Shown here in pieces: positions 1 to 4,371 of a DNA stretch of 5,481 nucleotides (position 1 is the first letter of the stretch; each line of letters starts with the position of its first letter). This DNA is from Proteobacteria bacterium UBA1847. GTDB lineage: Bacteria; Pseudomonadota; Gammaproteobacteria; Steroidobacterales; Woeseiaceae. Location of the stretch: assembly GCA_002338605.1 (NCBI GenBank), contig DDIP01000209.1, positions 16,685 through 22,165 on the forward strand. The letters run 5' to 3'. The translations under genes were made by a program, and so were the position numbers. The notes below the pieces were generated by a model. It saw nothing but the letters and a program-made list of their open reading frames with translations. It had not been told where the DNA came from and did not search any database.

Positions 1-539
1 TGGCTGCCGATAAACCCGTGCGTATTGCCGTAGGCGCGCGAGCTGCGGTGTGTCGAGACGGTCCCGCCCTCGGAATTGCTGATTCGCTTGTCATGTGACA
101 TGGCCGCCTGTTCAGACTTGATCGCCAGAGCGATCGCCTCATTCACATCAAGGTCCCACGGGTGGTCAAGATCCAGGTCCATGTGATCCGTCGCCATCCG
201 GTCCGCATCTGCCAGACCGGAGTACGGATCACTGGCAGTCAGTTTCGCGAATGAGCAGGCTTTTGCGACGGCTTCGCGAATCGCATTCGGCGTGATGTCA
301 GAGGTGCTTGCGTTGCCCTTGCACGAATCTTTGTAGACCGTAATGCCGATGCCGCGATCATTGGTGAATTCCAGGTTTTCAATGTCGCCCAGTCGCGCCG
401 TAGCGGACAGCCCGGTGTCCTGGCTGGCCGCGACTTCGGCCTGGTCAACCCCGAGGCGTTGTGCTTCCTTGAGCGCCAGCTCGACCAGGGCTTCAAGCTC
501 CTGCCGTCCGAGCACCTCCCGTTTAGAAATTTCCGTCAT
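1..539 (-). CDS. pmbA: PmbA/TldE metalloprotease subunit, N-terminal part (cut by left edge)
   Basis: This is the partner subunit of the TldD/PmbA (TldE) heterodimeric protease. In E. coli that protease matures microcin B17 and degrades the CcdA antitoxin; PmbA itself lacks the zinc site. The frame is open from an ATG at 539 to the left edge, giving 179 codons of a family usually about 450 residues long, so the C-terminal part lies outside. The protein starts MTEISKREVLGRQELEALVE. Family-typical stretches are TNDRGIGITVYKDS (residues 59-72), SDPYSGLAD (103-111) and NSEGGTVST (155-163), followed by GNTHGFIG. An AAGGA lies 11-12 bases upstream of the ATG, which supports this start. The gene is divergent from darP, as pmbA and yjgA are in E. 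coli. Identification rests on recalled family patterns and is secure at family level. The tldD partner lies on the same strand at the other end of the window. Confidence 0.93.
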   Translation of the reverse strand, partial: MTEISKREVLGRQELEALVELALKEAQRLGVDQAEVAASQDTGLSATARLGDIENLEFTNDRGIGITVYKDSCKGNASTSDITPNAIREAVAKACSFAKLTASDPYSGLADADRMATDHMDLDLDHPWDLDVNEAIALAIKSEQAAMSHDKRISNSEGGTVSTHRSSRAYGNTHGFIGS

Positions 540-613
540 TATTGGAACAATCCTTGTGCGTGTTAGACTCGCGCCGCTAATCGATAGAGTGACCGCGTGG
601 AGTACTGTAACCA
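540..613. promoter_or_regulatory. Divergent pmbA/darP intergenic region, promoters expected
   Basis: These 74 bases separate two divergent starts, so each gene's promoter should lie here or reach into the neighbour. On the plus strand TAGAGT (585-590) resembles a -10 box, and TTAGAC (563-568) sits 16 bases upstream as a poor -35. A GGAG at 599-602 is the probable Shine-Dalgarno of darP. On the minus strand an AAGGA precedes pmbA, but no convincing -35/-10 pair is visible. The promoter role is inferred from gene orientation more than from the motifs. Confidence 0.35.
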
Positions 614-874
614 GTGACCGAATTAAAGCCCAGCAAAAGCGCAATAAAACGCGAGTACCTGGCGCTACAGAAACTGGGCGAGGAACTCATCACGCTGAGG
701 CAAAGCGAGATCGACAGCCTGCCGCTGGACGACGACCTTCGCGAAGCCATCATGGAAGCACAGCAGATCAAAGCACACGGTGCCCTGCGGCGCCAGAAGC
801 AATACATCGGCAAGCTGATGCGCAATATCGACCCGGAACCGCTGAAACAGGCGTTTTCGAAGCTCCGCCGCTAG
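614..874 (+). CDS. darP: Short DarP/YjgA-family (DUF615) ribosome assembly protein
   Basis: DarP (formerly YjgA) is a cytoplasmic 50S-subunit assembly factor of beta- and gammaproteobacteria. The 86-residue product matches its N-terminal helical half. KSAIKREYLALQKLGEELI (residues 8-26) is followed by LPLDDDLREAIMEAQQIKAHGALRRQKQYIGKLMRNIDPEPL, a very characteristic block. The start is GTG at 614: an in-frame TAA at 608-610 excludes anything further upstream, and a GGAG lies 11 bases before it. E. coli DarP is about 183 residues, with an acidic N-terminal extension and a second half of similar size. Here the protein stops right after the first helical unit (FSKLRR), and only 26 bases separate it from purE, so no frameshifted remnant fits there. 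Whether this is a natural short form or a truncated gene is open. It probably leads the darP-purE-purK transcript. Confidence 0.88.
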   Translation: MTELKPSKSAIKREYLALQKLGEELITLRQSEIDSLPLDDDLREAIMEAQQIKAHGALRRQKQYIGKLMRNIDPEPLKQAFSKLRR

Positions 875-900
875 ATAACCTTAAGTGATAGACTTTCGCG

Positions 901-1389
901 ATGAATATTGATGTCGGCATCATCATGGGATCACGCTCCGACTGGGAGACGATGCAGCACGCCTCTGAAACGCTTGAAGACCTCGGCGTGAGCTTCGAAG
1001 TCAAGGTCGTCTCGGCCCATCGCACACCGGACTTGTTGTTTGACTATGCCGGCAGCGCTGTAGAACGCGGACTGAAAGTCATAATCGCCGGTGCCGGTGG
1101 AGCGGCACACCTGCCTGGTATGGCCGCCTCCAAGACCCGACTTCCGGTTTTGGGAGTGCCCGTACAATCGAAGGCACTGCGAGGCATCGATTCCCTGCTG
1201 TCAATTGCCCAAATGCCGGCTGGCGTGCCCGTAGGGTGTATGGCGATCGGCAAGGCCGGCGCTGTCAATGCTGCGTTGCTTGCCGCTTCAATTCTCGCTA
1301 ACACGGATCCCGCGGTCGCCAAGGCCCTCGACGCCTACCGCGACAACCAGACCAACAAGGTTCTGGCCGACAGCGACCCCGCCAAGTAA
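901..1389 (+). CDS. purE: N5-carboxyaminoimidazole ribonucleotide mutase PurE (class I)
   Basis: PurE converts N5-CAIR to CAIR in de novo purine synthesis, taking over the product of PurK. The 162-residue protein is full length for bacterial PurE. It shows the whole family signature: GSRSDW (residues 10-15, phosphate and substrate binding), SAHRTP (38-43, with the catalytic histidine at 40), the glycine-rich [12 protein letters not shown] loop, GVPVQS, the [12 protein letters not shown] stretch, and the C-terminal [13 protein letters not shown] helix. The presence of purK next door agrees with a class I mutase and not the AIR carboxylase of animals. The ATG at 901 lies directly before the conserved first strand ([12 protein letters not shown]). 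The Shine-Dalgarno is weak (AAGTGA about 11 bases upstream), so reinitiation from darP is plausible. The last residues ([11 protein letters not shown]) form the usual variable tail. Confidence 0.97.
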   Translation: MNIDVGIIMGSRSDWETMQHASETLEDLGVSFEVKVVSAHRTPDLLFDYAGSAVERGLKVIIAGAGGAAHLPGMAASKTRLPVLGVPVQSKALRGIDSLLSIAQMPAGVPVGCMAIGKAGAVNAALLAASILANTDPAVAKALDAYRDNQTNKVLADSDPAK

Positions 1390-1393
1390 AACG

Positions 1394-2479
1394 ATGCGTA
1401 TCGGTATTATCGGTGCCGGGCAACTTGGCCAGATGCTCGGCCTTGCAGCCCGCGATCTTGGCGTCGAGGTTCGCTTTGTTGACCCGTCACCCCGACCACC
1501 GGCTGCTGTCTGTGGCAAGGTCATCCAGAGTGCCTTTGACGATCCGGTCGCCCTGGTGGCCCTCGCAGAAACCTGCGATGTGATCTCTTACGAATTCGAA
1601 AATGTACCCGTTGCAGCCTTGCAGCAAATCGATGGCATCGCGCCGATCTTTCCGCCCGCCGCGGCCTTGAGTTACTCGCAAGACCGCCTGCACGAAAAGC
1701 AGCTCTTTGAATCGCTCGGCATTCCGCTTGCCGCATTTCACGCAATCGATTCGCGCGCTGACCTCAACGTTGCTGCCCGTGCGCTCGGTTTGCCGATGGT
1801 GATCAAGACCCGGCGACTGGGTTACGACGGCAAAGGGCAGCGCGTTGTCAGAGACACCGATGATCTCGATATCGCCTGGAAATCTCTCGGCGGTCAGCCC
1901 CTGATTGCCGAGCAGTGGATTGCTTTCGACTATGAAATTTCCTGCATCGGTGTTCGCAGCGTGAGCGGCGAGATCGCCATTTACCCGATCAGCAAGAACG
2001 TTCATGTCGACGGTATCCTGCGCACGTCTCGCTCACAGATTGCTGCGCCGCGGCTTGCGGAAACTGCCTCCAACTATGTCCATCGGCTTCTCGATTACCT
2101 GAACTATGTTGGTGTACTGGCACTGGAACTGTTTGTCGTCAACGATCAGCTGCTCGCCAACGAGTTCGCACCACGTGTCCACAATTCGGGGCACTGGACG
2201 ATCGAAGGCTCGGAGACCAGCCAGTTTGAGAATCACCTGCGGGCGATCCTCGATATGCCGCTGGGCTCGACTGCGAGCATTGGTCATGCCGGCATGGTCA
2301 ACCTTATCGGGAAGATTCCGGAGGCAATACGGACTCAATCCCCTGGCGTTTTGCACGATTACGGAAAGGCGCCACGGCCGGGACGCAAGCTCGGGCACTT
2401 CACAGTAATTACCGACACGGCGGTCGAATGCGATGAACTTGTCGAAAAAATTGACAAAAATGTGAACCAGTCGACCTAA
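1394..2479 (+). CDS. purK: N5-carboxyaminoimidazole ribonucleotide synthase PurK
   Basis: PurK is the ATP-grasp enzyme that makes N5-CAIR from AIR, bicarbonate and ATP. The 361-residue product is the usual length. The N-terminal fold opens with RIGIIGAGQLGQM (residues 2-14). SQDRLHEKQLFESLGIP marks the entry to the ATP-grasp domain, TRRLGYDGKGQ (139-149) is the ATP-binding loop, and NEFAPRVHNSGHW (256-268) carries metal and substrate contacts. SQFENHLRAILDMPLG and a closing LGHFTVI are also typical. The frame is open upstream to 1268, but those 42 codons lie inside purE and encode nothing PurK-like. The ATG at 1394 falls exactly at the family start, 4 bases after the purE stop, with no good Shine-Dalgarno, which suggests translational coupling. 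The last codons are A-rich and contain a TTGACA that could belong to a promoter for the next gene. Confidence 0.97.
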   Translation: MRIGIIGAGQLGQMLGLAARDLGVEVRFVDPSPRPPAAVCGKVIQSAFDDPVALVALAETCDVISYEFENVPVAALQQIDGIAPIFPPAAALSYSQDRLHEKQLFESLGIPLAAFHAIDSRADLNVAARALGLPMVIKTRRLGYDGKGQRVVRDTDDLDIAWKSLGGQPLIAEQWIAFDYEISCIGVRSVSGEIAIYPISKNVHVDGILRTSRSQIAAPRLAETASNYVHRLLDYLNYVGVLALELFVVNDQLLANEFAPRVHNSGHWTIEGSETSQFENHLRAILDMPLGSTASIGHAGMVNLIGKIPEAIRTQSPGVLHDYGKAPRPGRKLGHFTVITDTAVECDELVEKIDKNVNQST

Positions 2480-2480
2480 G
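2451..2480 (+). promoter_or_regulatory. Possible promoter for the ATPase-FHA gene at the end of purK
   Basis: A perfect -35 consensus TTGACA occurs at 2451-2456 within an A-rich run in the last codons of purK. At 17-18 bases of spacing the -10 is poor (ACCTAA or CCTAAG, about 2474-2480). Transcription would start near 2487, about 50 bases before the ATPase gene. The hexamer could also be a by-product of Lys-Ile-Asp-Lys codons, so this is only a candidate. Confidence 0.25.
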
Positions 2481-2518
2481 CATCTGAGAACGCTGCATAG
2501 CCGACGCCGTTAAAAAGC

Positions 2519-2541
2519 AGGTAAACTTGATCCCTGCAATG
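2519..2541 (+). promoter_or_regulatory. Ribosome-binding region with two competing starts
   Basis: AGG at 2519-2521 is 5 bases before an in-frame TTG (2527-2529), but 17 bases before an in-frame ATG (2539-2541). The ATG has no Shine-Dalgarno of its own. Spacing favours TTG, while codon preference and the family pattern (proteins of this kind begin M-x-Y-L-x-H/K-F) favour ATG. The ATG is used for the CDS here. The TTG form would add only Met-Ile-Pro-Ala in front. Confidence 0.4.
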
Positions 2542-3786
2542 TCTTATCTCAAACACTTTCATTTAACGGAACAGCCCTTCCGGCTGACACCGGACCCGGA
2601 CTTCCTTTACTGGAGCAAACAGCACGCGCGTGCCAAAGCTTACATGGAGTCCACGATCTGGCTGGCCGACGGCTTTGTTGTCATCACCGGCGAAATCGGT
2701 TCCGGCAAGACCACGCTGTTGCAATCCTTTCTCGGAGAGCTCGGCGACGATGTGGTTTACGCGGTCGTATCACAGACCCAGCTGACGCCCACCGAATTTC
2801 TGCAGGCCGTGCTGACCGAATTCGGCTTCAAGCCGTTCAACAAGCGCAAGGTCGAGCTTCTCGACATGCTCAACATGTTCCTTATCGAGCAGTATTCCAA
2901 CGGCAAGAAAGTCGTGCTCATTGTTGACGAGGCACAGAACCTGTCGAAAAAGGTCCTCGAAGAAGTGCGCATGATTTCCGGCATCGAAACGCACAAGGAA
3001 AAAGTGCTGCGCATCATCCTGGCCGGCCAGCCCGAACTCAAGGAAACGCTGGATTCGCCGAACCTCAAACAGCTGGTGCAGCGGGTTCGCTTGCGTTTTC
3101 ATATCGGCCCGCTGGATCGCCGCGAGATGCGCGAATACATTGAGCGTCGACTCGCTGTCGCCGGGCGCGTAGACGCTGACTTGTTTTCAGACGACAGCTT
3201 CGACGTCATTTATCGTTTTTCCGGCGGCGTCCCGCGACTCATCAATACCCTTTGCGACACAGCACTTTTGTGTGCCTTTGCGGATGAAAAACAACGAGTG
3301 GAGGCTGTCGACGTTATTGCCGCCGCACAGGAACTCAGCTGGAAGGAACACGAAAGCAACACAGGCATTTACGACCAGTTGCGTCAGTTGGAGATGGAGC
3401 GAAGCCCCGATGCCGACACGCATGTCACCCGCATCGAGGTGCGGACTGATGACGAGACCATTGCCGAGCTGACGTTTCCGCTTGGCCGTGTGATTGTCGG
3501 GCGCTCACCCGACAACGAGATCTATATCAAGAGCAAGTTTGTCAGTCGCCACCATGCACAGCTCATTAGTGACGAGAACGGTTGTGTTATCGAAGACCTG
3601 AACAGCACGAACGGTGTTTTCCTTGGTGAAAAACAGGTGAAGAAATACCGCTTGCGAGACGGTGACAGGATTTCACTCGGTGTGCACGAACTTATCTATC
3701 ATGACTTGCGCCAGGCATCGAGCCGGGAACAGCACGATGAAGCGGATGACACGGATGCCGCGGATTCGGCGGTTAACGAGACCTAG
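2539..3786 (+). CDS. ExeA/GspA-like AAA ATPase with C-terminal FHA domain
   Basis: This cytoplasmic 415-residue protein has two recognisable modules. Residues 1-265 are an AAA ATPase of the ExeA/GspA type, related to the ATPase that helps assemble the type II secretion secretin and to the XrtA-associated ATPases. It opens with YLKHFHLTEQPFRLTPDPDFLY. The Walker A motif is GEIGSGKT (51-58), Walker B is VVLIVDEAQN (125-134, with D130 and E131), the sensor stretch is LRIILAGQPEL (157-167), and the lid contains GGVPRLINTLCDTALL (229-244). After a charged linker (about 266-297) comes an FHA domain (about 298-392) with the phosphothreonine-reading residues G321-R322-S323, S336-R337-H338, N355 and N358-G359. 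The tail is acidic. There is no signal peptide, membrane helix or peptidoglycan-binding domain, unlike full ExeA. No gspB or secretin gene is adjacent, so its process is unknown. The FHA domain implies a phosphorylated partner. The alternative TTG start at 2527 would add four residues. Confidence 0.9.
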   Translation: MSYLKHFHLTEQPFRLTPDPDFLYWSKQHARAKAYMESTIWLADGFVVITGEIGSGKTTLLQSFLGELGDDVVYAVVSQTQLTPTEFLQAVLTEFGFKPFNKRKVELLDMLNMFLIEQYSNGKKVVLIVDEAQNLSKKVLEEVRMISGIETHKEKVLRIILAGQPELKETLDSPNLKQLVQRVRLRFHIGPLDRREMREYIERRLAVAGRVDADLFSDDSFDVIYRFSGGVPRLINTLCDTALLCAFADEKQRVEAVDVIAAAQELSWKEHESNTGIYDQLRQLEMERSPDADTHVTRIEVRTDDETIAELTFPLGRVIVGRSPDNEIYIKSKFVSRHHAQLISDENGCVIEDLNSTNGVFLGEKQVKKYRLRDGDRISLGVHELIYHDLRQASSREQHDEADDTDAADSAVNET

Positions 3787-4001
3787 TAGTCCTGACGCTG
3801 CCCGACGCGACGATCGGTGACACGGTAGTCACGTCGCTTCAGAAAAACCACCATTCCCGCGACCAGGCAAATAAGACCCACGGAAAAGCAGATGGTTGGC
3901 CAGTGCCAGTGGTTAACGTACATGGATGCACCCAGACACAGCGCTCCTACCAGCAGGTAGAAGTAGGGCAGACTTTCGTAGATTGGCTTTGAGACCCACA
4001 T
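3783..4001 (-). CDS. Small two-helix inner-membrane protein of unknown function
   Basis: The 72-residue product has two hydrophobic segments, about residues 11-29 (LPYFYLLVGALCLGASMYV) and 35-54 (PTICFSVGLICLVAGMVVFL). A short NHWHW turn joins them. A basic tail follows (KRRDYRVTDRRVGQRQDY). By the positive-inside rule both ends should face the cytoplasm, giving a membrane hairpin. I do not recognise a named family. The start is the ATG at 4001; a GGAAG lies rather far upstream (14 bases). The reading frame is credible because of the clean membrane topology and because it ends exactly where the ATPase gene ends: the two convergent stops share CTAG at 3783-3786. The preceding gene on this strand, the 56-residue protein, is 78 bases upstream, so co-transcription is possible. 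No functional link to the ATPase-FHA protein can be shown. Confidence 0.75.
   Translation of the reverse strand: MWVSKPIYESLPYFYLLVGALCLGASMYVNHWHWPTICFSVGLICLVAGMVVFLKRRDYRVTDRRVGQRQDY
3807..3837. repeat. Imperfect hairpin just past the ATPase-FHA stop
   Basis: Inner arms GTGAC (3817-3821) and GTCAC (3828-3832) enclose a 6-base loop. Outer arms GCGAC (3807-3811) and GTCGC (3833-3837) extend the stem, with a 5-base bulge on one side. It begins about 20 bases after the ATPase-FHA stop, where a terminator or 3'-end stabiliser would be expected. No T-run follows on either strand, so it is not a standard intrinsic terminator. It also lies inside the coding region of the small membrane protein, where it encodes part of the Arg/Asp-rich tail and may be a by-product of those codons. 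Confidence 0.3.
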
Positions 4002-4018
4002 AGCAACACAGTTTTCTT

Positions 4019-4051
4019 CCCCGGGGCCAATTCATTCTCCATAGCCCGGGG
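4019..4051. repeat. GC-only inverted repeat between the two small genes
   Basis: CCCCGGG (4019-4025) and CCCGGGG (4045-4051) form a 7-bp stem made only of G and C, around a 19-base A/T-richer loop. It lies between the stop of the 56-residue gene and the start of the membrane-protein gene. Read in the minus direction, the stem is followed by AAGAAAAC with no T tract, so it is not a clear intrinsic terminator. It might attenuate or shield the 3' end of the upstream transcript. Each arm is itself almost palindromic, so alternative pairings compete. Confidence 0.4.
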
Positions 4052-4079
4052 CACTTGTAAAGCGGATCACCAGCTTTTC

Positions 4080-4250
4080 TTACGATCTGCCGCCTCCGAA
4101 CAGCCCCATGATGCGCGAAAGTATTGATTCTGAAAGGCCGTCTACGGAAAGGTCCGGCTCGCTATCGCCATAATCTCCGCGCAATCCCTGTACGAATTGT
4201 TGCGAATTCGCGTCCATATCCTGCTCTGTTATTGTATTTTCGAATGCCAT
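4080..4250 (-). CDS. 56-residue protein of unknown function with strong ribosome-binding site
   Basis: I do not recognise this protein. It begins MAFENTITEQDMDANSQQFV, is acidic and polar through the middle (DYGDSEPDLSVD), and ends in a probable amphipathic helix (LSESILSRIMGLF) followed by GGGRS. There is no signal peptide, full membrane segment or cysteine. The start is decided by an AAGGAGG (plus-strand 4260-4266) placed 9 bases before the ATG at 4250. An in-frame TTG at 4280 would give 10 more residues but would place that Shine-Dalgarno inside the gene, so it is rejected. It is the best ribosome-binding site in the window, which argues for efficient translation of a real small protein. 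A CRP-like palindrome lies 56 bases upstream of the ATG. The gene follows tldD on the same strand after 121 bases and precedes the membrane-protein gene by 78 bases. Confidence 0.7.
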   Translation of the reverse strand: MAFENTITEQDMDANSQQFVQGLRGDYGDSEPDLSVDGLSESILSRIMGLFGGGRS

Positions 4251-4259
4251 GGCTCTCTG

Positions 4260-4266
4260 CCTCCTT
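4260..4266 (-). promoter_or_regulatory. Strong Shine-Dalgarno fixing the start of the 56-residue gene
   Basis: The minus strand reads AAGGAGG here, a near-complete anti-16S match, with a 9-base spacer to the ATG at 4250. It settles the choice between that ATG and the longer TTG frame. It also stands out because the other genes in the window have weak or partial ribosome-binding sites. Confidence 0.8.
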
Positions 4267-4305
4267 GAGATAAACGACAAGGTAGCGCAGCACTATGTTG
4301 AATGA

Positions 4306-4321
4306 AGTGAGCTAACTCACA
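4306..4321 (-). promoter_or_regulatory. Candidate CRP-family binding site upstream of the 56-residue gene
   Basis: The plus strand reads AGTGA-GCTAAC-TCACA, matching the CRP consensus TGTGA-N6-TCACA at 9 of 10 half-site positions. The arms GTGAG/CTCAC are perfectly complementary. The core is the same as that of the E. coli lac CRP site. Its centre is about 63 bases upstream of the 56-residue gene's start and downstream of tldD, so that small gene is the likely target. A weak -10 (CATAGT, 4292-4297) would put the site near -28, a poor position for activation. A still weaker -10 (TACCTT, 4279-4284) would give the class II -41.5 spacing. Only the motif is seen; binding and regulation are inferred. 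Confidence 0.45.
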
Positions 4322-4371
4322 CTGTGGCACGTGAAGTGGCGAATTTTGAACTTATGTAAAGGCCGCTCCGC

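Noticed and set aside
343..888. Plus-strand 181-codon frame across pmbA and darP
   Set aside because: Its first part is antisense to pmbA and its second part lies out of frame on darP; the translation is Arg/Ser/Pro-rich and matches nothing, while both real genes are clear.
875..900. Separate purE promoter with TAGACT (889-894) as -10
   Set aside because: No -35 at suitable spacing, and transcription would begin at the ATG itself; read-through from darP is simpler.
1268..1393. 42-codon N-terminal extension of purK
   Set aside because: It lies inside purE in another frame and encodes low-complexity Pro/Thr/Arg sequence; the family start is the ATG at 1394.
2757..3102. Minus-strand frames of about 100 codons opposite the ATPase gene
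   Set aside because: They are shadows of the Walker-region codons; the plus-strand frame has all the motifs, and the minus translations match no family.
4251..4280. TTG start adding 10 residues to the 56-residue protein
   Set aside because: It would place the AAGGAGG Shine-Dalgarno inside the coding region; the ATG at 4250 has ideal spacing.
4306..4321. Cloning-vector contamination, because the core equals the lac CRP site
   Set aside because: The identity covers only about 15 bases; the flanks do not continue as lac promoter or vector sequence, and the region is bounded by native genes.
4324..4340. Direct repeat GTGGC (and TGAAGTG at 4303 and 4332) near the CRP-like site
   Set aside because: Units of 5-7 bases at two copies are expected by chance in a stretch of this length.
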